Assembly: GCA_963755085.1 (NCBI GenBank)
Contig: CAVWIN010000020.1
Coordinates: forward strand, 1 to 64,000
Length of the DNA stretch: 64,000 bases
Origin: JACVRM01 sp963755085
Lineage (GTDB): Bacteria > Actinomycetota > Thermoleophilia > Gaiellales > Gaiellaceae
Direction of reading: 5' to 3'
This document shows positions 15,210 to 23,446 of this stretch, in pieces. Under the pieces are notes generated by a model. That model saw only the letters and a program-made list of their open reading frames with translations, had not been told where the DNA came from and searched no databases. The position numbers and the translations under genes were made by a program. The number at the start of each line of letters is the position of its first letter. Position 1 is the stretch's first letter.

Positions 15210-16190
15210 GTGAGCGAGATCCGGCAGCGAGACGCGCGCGACGTCGATCTCCAGGCGTCCGAGCCGGAGGTGCGGCTCGCGCTGTCCCGCGCCGGCGTCC
15301 GCGGGGTCGAGAAGGCCATCCGGATCCGCTACCAGGGCCGGGAGAAGCTTATGACCGCGACCATCGACTGCGCGGTCGACCTCGACCCGGGCCAGAAGGG
15401 CGTGCATATGTCGCGCTTCCCCGAGCTCTTCGAGGAGGCGATCGAGGCGGTCGTGCTGGAGGAGGCGTCGCTCGTCGAAGAGCTCGCCGAGCACATCGCC
15501 CGCCGCATCGTCGAGCGCCAGGGCGCCGGGCGGGCCGAGGTGCGGATCGCCGCCCGCTACCCACTCGCGCGCACGACCCCCGTGACCGGGCTCGCGACCC
15601 AGGAACTCGTCGGCCTGATCGGCATCGCCGCCTTCTCCGAGCGCGGCGCGCGTAGCCTCGTCGGCGTCGAGGCCAACGGCATCAACGCCTGCCCGTGCGC
15701 GCAGGGGCTGGTGGCCGCGCGCGCGGAGGAGCGGTTGCTCGAGGCCGGCTTCGACGACCTCGACGTCAAGCGGATTCTCGAGCTCGTCCCCGTTGCCACG
15801 CACAACCAGCGCGGCACCGGGACGCTGTACGTCGGCTCGGACGCCAGCGTGAACGCCGAGCGGCTCGTGGAGATCGTCGAGGCATCGATGAGCGCCCCGG
15901 TGTACGAGCTGCTCAAGCGCCCCGACGAGGTGTTCGTCGTTGAGCACGCGCACCTCCAGCCGCGCTTCGTCGAGGACTCCGTCCGCCACGCGCTGCTCGG
16001 CGTCGTCGCGGCCTACCCGTCCCTCGCGGACGGCGACTTCCTGCTCTCACGCCAGGTCAACTTCGAGACCATCCACACCCACGACGTCGTCGCGGAGCGC
16101 TGGGGCACGGCCGGTGAAATTCGAGGCGAACTGCGGGACGGCGACCAGGTCGAGCAGCACACGACGCTGGAGGACTGGCTTCGGGGCTAG
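15210..16190 (+). CDS. GTP cyclohydrolase FolE2/MptA family
   Basis: A 326-residue protein of the COG1469 family (type IB GTP cyclohydrolase, FolE2/MptA), which opens GTP for pterin, folate or queuosine-type pathways. The diagnostic Cys lies in INACPCAQG (about residue 165). Other family blocks are KGVHMSRFPELFEEAIEA (about 62), HNQRGTGTLYVG and the C-terminal NFETIHTHDVVAERWG. These enzymes are metal dependent and often replace zinc-dependent FolE under zinc limitation. The GTG start gives EIRQRDARDVDLQ, which suits the family N-terminus. Alternative upstream frames only extend into antisense of the kinase-like gene. Confidence 0.92.
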   Translation: MSEIRQRDARDVDLQASEPEVRLALSRAGVRGVEKAIRIRYQGREKLMTATIDCAVDLDPGQKGVHMSRFPELFEEAIEAVVLEEASLVEELAEHIARRIVERQGAGRAEVRIAARYPLARTTPVTGLATQELVGLIGIAAFSERGARSLVGVEANGINACPCAQGLVAARAEERLLEAGFDDLDVKRILELVPVATHNQRGTGTLYVGSDASVNAERLVEIVEASMSAPVYELLKRPDEVFVVEHAHLQPRFVEDSVRHALLGVVAAYPSLADGDFLLSRQVNFETIHTHDVVAERWGTAGEIRGELRDGDQVEQHTTLEDWLRG

Positions 16191-16199
16191 CCCGATCGA

Positions 16200-16306
16200 C
16201 GGAGGCGAGCTTGCCTCGCCGCAGTCACGCCGCGGCGAAGTCGCGTGTAATCCGAAATCACGGTGAAAATCGTCATGGCGAGCGCAGCGAGCCGGATTTT
16301 CAGCGT
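16200..16306 (-). repeat. composite palindromic repeat, right copy (inverted)
   Basis: The reverse complement matches the unit at 14483-14587: the second hairpin core is identical over 24 bases (16200-16223). Palindrome A (16262-16306) matches at about 42 of 45 positions. The 37-base connector also shares ACGCG, CTTCG and CGTG blocks. It overlaps the SOD stop codon and sits between convergent folE2-like and SOD genes. Confidence 0.8.
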
Positions 16307-16923
16307 ATGGGGATCGCGTAGCGCGACACCCAGTCGTTCACGACACCCCAGTCGAGGTTCTGGAAGAACACGTCGATGTAGGAGGCACGGTCGGTGCCGT
16401 AGTCCAGGAAGTACGCGTGCTCGTAGACGTCGAGCGCGACGAGCGGCGTCGCGTTCCAGATCGGGTACGTGTTCTGGGTGTCGCCGATGTAGTTGAAGAG
16501 GCGGCCCTCGTCCCAGTCATAGGCCGTCCAGGCCCAGCCGCGGCCGGCCATGCCGGTTGCCTTGAGGTCCGCGGCCCAGTCCGCGGCAGAGCCGAAGTCG
16601 CGCTTGACGAGCTTCGCAACCGCGCCGTCCGGGTCGCCGCCGACGCCGCCGAGGTGCTCGAAGTAGATCTCGTGGTTCTTGATCCCGCCGACCGCGAACG
16701 ACAGCTCCACCTTGAGGGCGCGCACCTCCGAATAGACCTGGTTCGCCGCCGCGAGGTCGACATCGGCGAGCTTGCCGAGGATCTCGTTCCGCTTCGCGAC
16801 GTAGCCCTGGTAGAGCTTGTAATGCGCCTCGACGGACGCGCGGGAGATGCCGTTGAGCTCGAGCAGCTCGGGTTTCAGCTCACGCGGAGCGATCTCCTGG
16901 GTGTTGAAGGCAAGCGTCGCCAC
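16300..16923 (-). CDS. Fe/Mn superoxide dismutase
   Basis: A 207-residue Fe/Mn-type superoxide dismutase that converts superoxide to oxygen and hydrogen peroxide. The N-terminal helical domain has HYKLYQGYVAKRNE and KNHEIYFEHLGG. The C-terminal domain has GRGWAWTAYDW and the DVYEHAYFLDYG motif. The three His and one Asp metal ligands are present. There is no signal peptide, so it is cytosolic. The metal preference cannot be set from sequence. The stop codon is inside the right copy of the palindromic repeat. The start ATG is 75 bases from the stop of the next minus-strand gene. Confidence 0.95.
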   Translation of the reverse strand: MATLAFNTQEIAPRELKPELLELNGISRASVEAHYKLYQGYVAKRNEILGKLADVDLAAANQVYSEVRALKVELSFAVGGIKNHEIYFEHLGGVGGDPDGAVAKLVKRDFGSAADWAADLKATGMAGRGWAWTAYDWDEGRLFNYIGDTQNTYPIWNATPLVALDVYEHAYFLDYGTDRASYIDVFFQNLDWGVVNDWVSRYAIPIR

Positions 16924-16998
16924 GGCCGCGGAGTCTAACCGGGGTGCGCGGGGGAACCCGCTGGTTCCCCCGCGACGGATCGTCCGGAGCGACTTCGG

Positions 16999-17868
16999 TC
17001 AGGCGCGGCGGACGAGCATCACGCTGCTCGACGAGGCGAGGTACCCCACGCCGGCCTGGTTCACGGTGATGAACAGCCGGAGGTGCGAGGTCCCTTTCGG
17101 CAGCTCGGCGAGCTTGAAGCGCTGCGTCTTCGCCGTGCCGAGGCGCACCTTCTTGATGTTGACCCACTGCCCGAGCGGCGAGCGCCGCTGCACGTAGACC
17201 GAGCGGTTCTTGAACGAGCGCGCGGCGTCGACTCGCGCCACGAACCACGCGCCGATGCGCTTCAGCGTCAGCTTCGGCTCGACGGCGGCCTGGATCTCGG
17301 CGCTCTTCAGGCTGTTCCATTGCGCCTGGTAGCTGGTCAGCAGCGCCGGCGTCGTCGTGTAGCTCCACAGCCCGCCGTCCGCGGTGAGCACGGTCGCGAG
17401 CTGGACGTACGAGACCTCGCCGTACGGCTTGCCGTAGACGATCACCTGCTCGTTCACCCTGCCGCTCGAGACCCTGCCGGTCAGCGTCACCGGGCCGCCG
17501 TAGGTGACGATCGGCGCCGACGCAGCGAGCGACACGGACGGCGGCGGGCCGGAGACGACGATCGTCGCCGTCTGCGCCGACTTGAACGTGTCGCGGTACT
17601 TGAACGTGCCGGCCACGCTGAACTGGCGCGTCCAGCTGCCGCCCGGCTTGATCACCGGCGAGGCGAACTGGCCGCCGGTCGCGACGACCTGGCGGTTCAC
17701 GGTGTCCCCGTTCACCCAGGTGATGCTGTCCCCGCTTGCGATCGCGACCTTCGCGGGCGTGAACCCGCCGGTCTTGATCGTCACCGTCTTCGTGGTCGCC
17801 GCGTGGGCGGCAGGTGCCGCGACGGCGAGTACGGCGGCGGCGGTGACGAGGATCTTCGGCGTCTTCAT
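16999..17868 (-). CDS. secreted cupredoxin-fold protein lacking copper ligands
   Basis: A 289-residue exported protein. The signal peptide (VTAAAVLAVAAPAAHA, cleavage near residue 23) is followed by a cupredoxin-like domain (about 25-110: TVTIKTGGFTPAKVAIASGD, then SWTRQFSVAGTFKYRD). Two Ig-like beta domains follow (SVSLAASAPIVTYGGPVTLTG onward). Copper-binding plastocyanins have a His after the DTV element and a Cys-His pair after the final Tyr-rich strand; here these read DTVNRQVV and FKYRDTF, so no copper site is apparent. A GAGGGGG ribosome site precedes the ATG. It is probably a structural or binding protein of the cell surface. Confidence 0.82.
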   Translation of the reverse strand: MKTPKILVTAAAVLAVAAPAAHAATTKTVTIKTGGFTPAKVAIASGDSITWVNGDTVNRQVVATGGQFASPVIKPGGSWTRQFSVAGTFKYRDTFKSAQTATIVVSGPPPSVSLAASAPIVTYGGPVTLTGRVSSGRVNEQVIVYGKPYGEVSYVQLATVLTADGGLWSYTTTPALLTSYQAQWNSLKSAEIQAAVEPKLTLKRIGAWFVARVDAARSFKNRSVYVQRRSPLGQWVNIKKVRLGTAKTQRFKLAELPKGTSHLRLFITVNQAGVGYLASSSSVMLVRRA

Positions 17869-17998
17869 CGGTTGGACCCCCTCGTGTAGATACGGGGAGT
17901 TTCACCGATCGGGACGCCTCCCGAACTCGCTCGGTCGAGGGATTTCCAGAACCTTTACGAGCCGCATACGAGGCACGCGAACGGCCTAGACTCCGCCG

Positions 17999-18658
17999 AT
18001 GCACGCCCTCGTCACCGGCGGCACCGGCCGTGTCGGGTCGGCGATCGTGCGGCGCCTCGCCGACGCCGGCTGGGACGTCGTCGGGGCCGGCCGGAGCGAC
18101 GGCGACCTCTCCCGCGCCGGGGAGGCGCGGTCGCTCGTCGAACGGACGGCGGCGAGGCTCGGTGGTCTCGAGCTGCTCGTGCACGCAGCCGCCGACGGGT
18201 TCGCTCCCCGCGCGATCGATGACGTGTCCGAGGACGACTGGGACCGCGCGGCCGGGGCGACGGTGAAGGGCGCGTTCTTCACCGCCCAGGCGGCCGCGCC
18301 GCACCTGCGCGCCTCGCGGGGGCTGATCGTCATGGTCGAGGATGTCGCCGCGTACCAGCCGTGGCCGCGCTTCGCCCCGCACTGTGCGGCCAAGGCCGGC
18401 CAGGCCATGCTCACGCGCGTGCTCGCGCGCTCGCTCGCGCCCGAGGTGCGCGTCTGCGGCGTCGCGCCCGGCCCCGTCGCCGTCGATCCCGGGCAGGAGG
18501 AGCGGCGCGCGGCGGAGACGCTGCTCGGCCGGGTCGGGTCGCCGGACGACGTCGCCGACGCGGTGCTCTACCTGACGGACGCCCGGTTCGTGACGGGCAC
18601 CTCGCTGGTCGTCGACGGCGGACGCCTCCTGCAAACCGGCAAGGGCCGAGCATCGTAA
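17999..18658 (+). CDS. SDR-family protein with altered catalytic triad
   Basis: A 219-residue Rossmann protein. The dinucleotide-binding motif is VTGGTGRVG at residue 5 and VHAAAD replaces the usual NNAG. The active-site region reads MVEDVAAYQPWPRFAPHCAA followed by K: the canonical Ser position is Asp, as in pteridine-reductase-type SDRs, and the catalytic Tyr is replaced by His, while Lys is kept. The C-terminus has the usual RVGSPDDVADAVLYL and GTSLVVDGG blocks. It probably binds NADP(H); catalytic competence is uncertain. It is convergent to nothing on its left and followed by the ECF sigma operon. Confidence 0.82.
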   Translation: MHALVTGGTGRVGSAIVRRLADAGWDVVGAGRSDGDLSRAGEARSLVERTAARLGGLELLVHAAADGFAPRAIDDVSEDDWDRAAGATVKGAFFTAQAAAPHLRASRGLIVMVEDVAAYQPWPRFAPHCAAKAGQAMLTRVLARSLAPEVRVCGVAPGPVAVDPGQEERRAAETLLGRVGSPDDVADAVLYLTDARFVTGTSLVVDGGRLLQTGKGRAS

Positions 18659-18706
18659 TCCCATGCGATGGCCGCGATTGCCTATGAGCTTGGCTATGAG
18701 CGCGTC

Positions 18707-19259
18707 GTGAGCGCCCGCGCCCGCGCACGACAGCGACGGGGACCTGATCGTCCGGACGGCCGAGGGCGACCGCGACGCGTTCGAGCAGCTGTACAAGCGC
18801 TACGCGCGGCCGGTGTTCGGGCTTGCCCTCCGACGCCTCGGCGATCGTTTCCGGGCAGAGGACGCGGTGCAGGAGACCTTCACGTCGGTCTGGCGCTCGG
18901 CACGCACCTACCGCCCCGATCGCGGGGCGGGCGGCACGTGGCTCTACGCCGTCGCGCGCAACGCGATCGCCGACCGCGCGCGGGCGCGCCAGGAGCCGGC
19001 GGCCGATCCGCCGGACCTGCCGTCGACCGAGCCGGGGCCGTCGGAGCAGACAGAGGATTCGTGGGTCTCGTGGCGCGTCCACCGCGCCGTGTCGGAGCTT
19101 CCGGAGCACGAGCGGGTGCTGCTGGAGCTGGCCTACTGGAGCGGGCTGTCGCAAAGTGAGGTTGCCGACTACCTGGGCATCCCGCTGGGCACCGTGAAGA
19201 CACGGACACGCGCCGCCCTCGCGCGTCTCGCCGATGTTCTGGAAGGAGAGTTGCTGTGA
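18707..19259 (+). CDS. ECF-type sigma factor, frame break at its start
   Basis: About 183 residues. Region 2 runs DLIVRTAEGDRDAFEQLYKR to VQETFTSVWRSARTYRP (about 10-75) and region 4 has LPEHERVLLELAYWSGLSQS and LGTVKTRTRAALARL (about 125-180). The conserved frame opens only at a stop at 18708-18710, with no ATG, GTG or TTG before region 2. Restoring one GC after GTGAGC at 18707 puts that GTG in frame (VSAPAPAHDSDGD), so I place the start there. It overlaps the next gene as GTGA, the standard sigma/anti-sigma coupling. It probably responds to an envelope signal held by its anti-sigma partner. Confidence 0.82.
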
Positions 19260-19897
19260 GTGGGCCGAGCTACGACGAGCTGATGGAAGGGGCGTCGCCG
19301 GACGAGGAGGCACGGCTCCGGCAGGTGCACGACATGCTCGTCACCGCCGGGCCACCGCCCGAGCTGCCGCCGAGCCTCGAGGAGGCGCCGGTGATCCGCC
19401 GCGAGCGCGAGCGTAAGCGCCGCCCGGCGCTGACGACGCTACCGCGCCGCCGCTTCGGCGCCGTGCTGGTCGGGGCCGCGGGCATCGCCGCCGCAGCGTT
19501 CTTCGTCGGCTACCTCGCCGGCAACGTGGGCTCGAGCGGCGGGCCGCCAGTCGTCAACATCGCGATGCGGCCCACCGCAGTCGCCCCGCAGACAGCCGGG
19601 GCCGTGATCGCGTTGGTGAAGAACGGCAGCGAGAGCAACGTGCCGATGACGCTCACCGTCTCCGGCCTGAAGAAGCTGCCCAAGGGCGGCTACTACGAGC
19701 TATGGCTGACGCGCCAGGTGAAGTCGGGCGGCAGGATGACGCAAAAGCTGCTCGTCTCGTGCGGGACGTTCCTGCAGTCGTCGGACCGTGTCGAGGTGAA
19801 GATGAACGCGCCCTACACGCTCGACAGCCACCCCGGCTGGGTGATCACGCGGCACGTCCGCGGGGTCATGAGTCAGCCGATCATGCTGACGACCTAG
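19256..19897 (+). CDS. membrane anti-sigma factor (RskA-like)
   Basis: A 213-residue single-pass membrane protein. A short acidic cytosolic segment (about 1-60) lacks a clear zinc-binding HCC motif. A basic RRRF stretch precedes one membrane helix (VLVGAAGIAAAAFFVGYLAG, about 70-90). The extracytoplasmic part (about 95-213) resembles the anti-sigma-K domain, with LKKLPKGGYYELWLTRQ and a C-terminal beta sandwich. Its GTG overlaps the stop of the ECF sigma gene, so it is almost certainly the cognate inhibitor. A stop close to 19897 is followed by the convergent thyX gene. Confidence 0.85.
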   Translation: MSGPSYDELMEGASPDEEARLRQVHDMLVTAGPPPELPPSLEEAPVIRRERERKRRPALTTLPRRRFGAVLVGAAGIAAAAFFVGYLAGNVGSSGGPPVVNIAMRPTAVAPQTAGAVIALVKNGSESNVPMTLTVSGLKKLPKGGYYELWLTRQVKSGGRMTQKLLVSCGTFLQSSDRVEVKMNAPYTLDSHPGWVITRHVRGVMSQPIMLTT

Positions 19898-19966
19898 CAA
19901 GCTCCAGGAACGGCTCGAGAGGCTCGCCCCGCGTCGGCGCGCTCGAGTGCCGTCATGGCCACTAGC

Positions 19967-20671
19967 TCAGGGAGCGACGCGCCCGTTGGCGATGAACGCC
20001 TCGTGCGTCACCGGCATCAAACGCTCGAGAAACGACTCGGCGGCAGCGGCGTACTGACGAATCTCGAACTGTGCGTCGTCGTGATTCCGGAGCGAGCAGA
20101 AATGCATGAGGCTGCGCGGATTGCAGCTCCAGTAGTACTTCGTGTAGGTCGAAAGCGGCAGCACGGCCCGGGCGACCTCTTTCGCCACACCCCGTTCGAG
20201 TAGGCGCTCGTACGCCTGGAATGCGCGCGTCGCGTTTGCCTCGATTTCGGCGCGCGTCGCGTCACGCGTCTCGTCGTCGACGGCCTCGAAGCTGTAGGCA
20301 CCGGGCTTTCCGACCTGCGTCCGCACGTAGTCGGGCACGTAGAACTCGGGCTCCATCTTCGAATACCGCCCGCTCCACTCGTTGTAGCTGTGCCCGGCTC
20401 GATGCCTGTGATGCTCGCGCACGACGAACAGCGGCGCCTTGACGAGGAAGCGGAAGTAGCCATGCTCGAACGGGCTCCCGTGTCGATTCCGGATCAAGAA
20501 GCGGATGAGACCCGCGTCACGGTCCTCGAGCTCGTCCGAGGCCTGGTTGAAGGAGACGCGCGCCCCGTTCACGACGGCGAGGTCCGATGCGAGCGCTCCG
20601 TCTAGCGCGATGAACCCATGATCGAGGACATCCACGACATTGTCAGAGACGACTTCGGGCATGGTGGACAT
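19967..20671 (-). CDS. thyX: flavin-dependent thymidylate synthase
   Basis: A 234-residue ThyX protein, which makes dTMP from dUMP using FAD, NADPH and methylene-tetrahydrofolate. The ThyX motif is present as RHRAGHSYNEWSGRYS near residue 82. SPFEHGYFRFLVKAP and the C-terminal SLMHFCSLRNHDDAQ-EIR block are family hallmarks. The ATG at 20671 (MSTMPEVV) is preferred over one 33 bases further up because it begins at the usual N-terminus. It lies back to back with the DUF72 gene, with start codons one base apart, so their promoters must lie in each other's coding regions or in alternative starts. Confidence 0.95.
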   Translation of the reverse strand: MSTMPEVVSDNVVDVLDHGFIALDGALASDLAVVNGARVSFNQASDELEDRDAGLIRFLIRNRHGSPFEHGYFRFLVKAPLFVVREHHRHRAGHSYNEWSGRYSKMEPEFYVPDYVRTQVGKPGAYSFEAVDDETRDATRAEIEANATRAFQAYERLLERGVAKEVARAVLPLSTYTKYYWSCNPRSLMHFCSLRNHDDAQFEIRQYAAAAESFLERLMPVTHEAFIANGRVAP

Positions 20672-20672
20672 A

Positions 20673-21335
20673 GTGGCGAGTCTAGAGAGGGCACATGTCG
20701 GCACCTCTGGCTGGGCCTACCCGAGCTGGAAGCCGGGCTTCTACCCGGCCGGCACGGACGGCGCGGACTTCCTCGCGTACTACGCGTCCCGCTTCGACAC
20801 GGTCGAGCTGAACACGACCGGCTACCGCCTGCCGGGCGAGGAGCAGTTCCGCCGCTGGGCCGACGCAGTGCCGGCGGGGTTCACGTTCGCGCCCAAGCTG
20901 CCGGGCAACCGGCCCGGAATCGTGGCCGCGTTCTCGGAGCGCGTCCGGCACCTGGGCGAGCACCTCGGCCCCGTTCGCGTCGTGCTGACGAGCCCGCGCG
21001 ACGACGGGATGCTGACGCTCCTGCTGGGCTCGCTCGACCCGGAGCTCCGCCTCGCCTTCGACCTCCAGCACGAGTCCTGGGACGGCGTCGAGCCGCTGCT
21101 CGCGGAGGCGGGCGCCGTGCGCGTCAACGACACCGAGTCGCCCGCGCCGTTCCGCTACATGCGGCTGCGCGAACCGCCGTATGACGAGGACACGCTTGCC
21201 CCGTGGGCCGTCGCGATTCGCACCGCGCAGGAAGAGACCTGGTGCTTCGTGCGACACGAGGACGAGCCGCACGCCCCCGGCTACGCCGAGCGCCTGCTGG
21301 AACTCACTCGTACTGAAGCGCCTCGAACACGTTGA
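20673..21335 (+). CDS. DUF72 family protein
   Basis: A 220-residue DUF72 protein with a predicted TIM-barrel fold of unknown function. The signature start HVGTSGWAYPSWKPGFYP is at residue 8, followed by YYASRFDTVELNTTGYRLP, FAPKLPGNRPGI and FDLQHESWDGVEPLL. The conserved Glu and Asp residues of the barrel are retained. A GTG at 20673 gives the expected N-terminus; an ATG 33 bases upstream would overlap thyX. Its 3' end overlaps the decayed ABC permease on the other strand by 32 bases, consistent with a deletion having brought them together. Length is a little short for the family (about 240-260). Confidence 0.88.
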   Translation: MASLERAHVGTSGWAYPSWKPGFYPAGTDGADFLAYYASRFDTVELNTTGYRLPGEEQFRRWADAVPAGFTFAPKLPGNRPGIVAAFSERVRHLGEHLGPVRVVLTSPRDDGMLTLLLGSLDPELRLAFDLQHESWDGVEPLLAEAGAVRVNDTESPAPFRYMRLREPPYDEDTLAPWAVAIRTAQEETWCFVRHEDEPHAPGYAERLLELTRTEAPRTR

Positions 21336-21430
21336 GTCGCGCCGCGCGGCGCGCCCGGCAGCAGCGCCGCAACGAGCCCGGCGACGACCGCGATGATGGC
21401 GAACACGATCTGCGTCTTGTATGGGATCGA
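21304..21430 (-). pseudogene. C-terminal remnant of a MacB/FtsX-type ABC permease
   Basis: Directly after the ABC ATPase stop the minus strand encodes only about 42 residues: SIPYKTQIVFAIIAVVAGLV, then AALLPG, then (after one GC insertion near 21350) RRAARLNVFEALQYE and a stop. This is the last membrane helix and tail typical of MacB/FtsX permeases. Everything upstream of it, about 350 or more residues, is missing, with no start codon. It is best explained by an internal deletion that removed the permease body. Confidence 0.75.
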
Positions 21431-21431
21431 G

Positions 21432-22208
21432 TTAGTGCGCGAGCTCTTCCATCGCCTCGAGCACCTCGCGCTCGCTCGCGCAGCCGAGATCCTTGACGAT
21501 CCGGCCGTCGGCGAGGAAGAGCGCGCGATCGGCGATGGCCGCGGCGCGCGGGTCGTGCGTGACCATGACGAGCGTCTGCTCGTAGTCGCGCACGGACTGC
21601 TGGAGCAGCTCCAGGATCTCGGCGCTCGTGCGCGTGTCGAGGTTGCCGGTCGGCTCGTCGGCGAACACGACGGTCGGCCGCGTGACGAGCGCGCGGGCGA
21701 TCGCGACGCGCTGCTGCTGCCCGCCCGACAGCTCGGACGGCCGGTGCGTGCGCCGGTCCTGGAGCCCGACGCGCCGCAGCAGGTCCTCGAAGAACTCCTT
21801 GTCCGGCTTCTCGCCGGCGATCGAGAGCGGCAGCGTGATGTTCTCCTCGGCGCTGAGCATCGGGAGCAGGTTGAAGAACTGGAAGATGAAGCCGATGTGC
21901 TCGCGCCGCAGGCGGGTGATCTCGTTGTCGCTCAGCTCGCCGAGCCGCGTGTGCTCGATCTCGACCCAGCCCGAGGTGGGCCGGTCGAGCGCCGCGAGGA
22001 TGTGCATCAGCGTCGACTTGCCGGAGCCGGACGGGCCCATCACCGCCGTCAGGTCGCCGTGGTCGACCGACAGATCGACGCCGCGCAACGCGTCGACGGC
22101 GGCGTCTCCCTCGCCGTAGCGGCGGGTGATCTCGTGCGCCGTGACGACGGCGTTGCCGTTGGACGCGGCCGGGACGGCCGCGTGCCCATTCGTCTCCTCG
22201 GTCTCCAT
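21432..22208 (-). CDS. ABC transporter ATP-binding protein (MacB/LolD type)
   Basis: A 258-residue cytosolic ATPase. Walker A is GPSGSGKST (about residue 59), the signature is LSGGQQQRVAIARAL, Walker B is VVFADEPTGNLD, and the switch His is in VMVTHD. The D-loop NLD and the ALDRPTSG stretch mark the MacB/LolD/FtsE group, which works with FtsX-type permeases in envelope processes rather than classical import. A Ser/Ala-rich 20-residue N-terminal extension precedes the domain. Its permease partner immediately downstream is reduced to a C-terminal stub, so the ATPase is probably an orphan or works with a permease elsewhere. Confidence 0.92.
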   Translation of the reverse strand: METEETNGHAAVPAASNGNAVVTAHEITRRYGEGDAAVDALRGVDLSVDHGDLTAVMGPSGSGKSTLMHILAALDRPTSGWVEIEHTRLGELSDNEITRLRREHIGFIFQFFNLLPMLSAEENITLPLSIAGEKPDKEFFEDLLRRVGLQDRRTHRPSELSGGQQQRVAIARALVTRPTVVFADEPTGNLDTRTSAEILELLQQSVRDYEQTLVMVTHDPRAAAIADRALFLADGRIVKDLGCASEREVLEAMEELAH

Positions 22209-22364
22209 TCTCTCCCTCCCGATTTGCCGGGGAGCGAGCCAAGCTAGCAGCCGCTCCCGTGGTTTTCACCCTGGTGAGGGACGCGCCAGAGCGGAAGGCG
22301 GCCGATAGAGGACGTGTCCAGCCCTGGGCGGTGCGGCTCCGCCAAGAAGTGTGGAGGTGTCGGA

Positions 22365-23344
22365 ATGCCGGCGGAAGGCGTACGCGTTGCACGAGACGAG
22401 CGGGGACAGGCCCTCGTCATCCCAGTCCTGTTCCTGGTGGTCCTGCTCGGAATGGCAGCCGCCACCATCGACGTCGGCTCGTGGTACCGCACCCACCGGC
22501 AGGCGCAGGCGGCGGCCGACGCGGCCGCGCTCGCTGCCGCCCAGGAGCTCCCCGCGGACACGACGACCGCCGCGACCAACCGCGCCCTCGAGTATGCGTC
22601 CAAGAACGGCGGCGGGCTCGCCGCAGGCGACATCACCTACTCGGCGGCGCTCAACCCCGGCCGTTTTGACACGGTCACCGTCAAGGTGCGCCGGCCCGCG
22701 CCGATCTTTTTCTCCAGGGTTCTCGGGATCTCGTCGGTGACCGCCGTCGGGAAGTCGACCGCGCGCGCGGAACCGGTCAGCTCGGTCGCGGGCGTCGCGC
22801 CGATCGTCGTCCACTACAAGCACCCGCTACTGAACTGCACGCAGGGGTCGAAGACGCCGAAATGCAACCCGACGTTCGGCGTGACGACGACGCTGACGCT
22901 GTCCGACCTCCACTCGCCCGGCGGCGGGAGCGGCTCGGGGTCGTTCGGCCTCATCAACCTGAACCAGGGCGACCCGAACGGCACCGCGTCCGCGTCGGTG
23001 CTCGCCGGCTGGCTCACGAACGGCTACGACGGCTACCTGAACCTGGGCACCTACTTCTCCGCGACGTGCGCCAACTTCAACAACTCACAGTTCCTGGCCG
23101 CGCTCGACGGCGTCATCGGGAAGGAAGTGCTGTTCCCCGTCTACCGCCTGCTGAACGGCCCCGGGTCGAACGCGAAGTACGACATCGTCGGCTGGGTCGG
23201 CTTCGTCATCCAGAGCTACACGGCCGACGGCAGCAACGGGATCGCTCACGGGCTACTTCTCCCGCTGGGTGGCCGACGGCGTCCAGCAGGACAGCGAGCG
23301 GCGGCACCGACCTCGGCACCGTCAAGGTCGAGCTCACCCAGTAG
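22365..23344 (+). CDS. TadE/G-like pilus-associated protein, two frame breaks
   Basis: About 326 residues. The N-terminus RDERGQALVIPVLFLVVLLG is a TadG/TadE-type anchor: a Gly-Gln cleavage-like motif followed by a hydrophobic helix and DVGSWYRTHRQAQAAADAAALAAAQ. The remainder is an extracytoplasmic beta-rich region with Gly/Ser/Asn-rich loops. Two frame breaks near 23250 and 23294 are each repaired by one GC dinucleotide, giving the C-terminus FSRWVADGVQQDS...GTDLGTVKVELTQ. A GGAGGT ribosome site precedes the ATG. It belongs functionally with the Tad locus that starts 3 kb downstream, but an IS481 fragment now separates them. Confidence 0.75.
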
Positions 23345-23446
23345 TCAGTTGACCTGCCTGCACAGGTTGTGAACGGCTGAGAGATCTACCCGGCCCTCCT
23401 TCGAGGCTTGTGGTCTGCCAGGACCCACGCCCGAAGGAGGGCTCGG

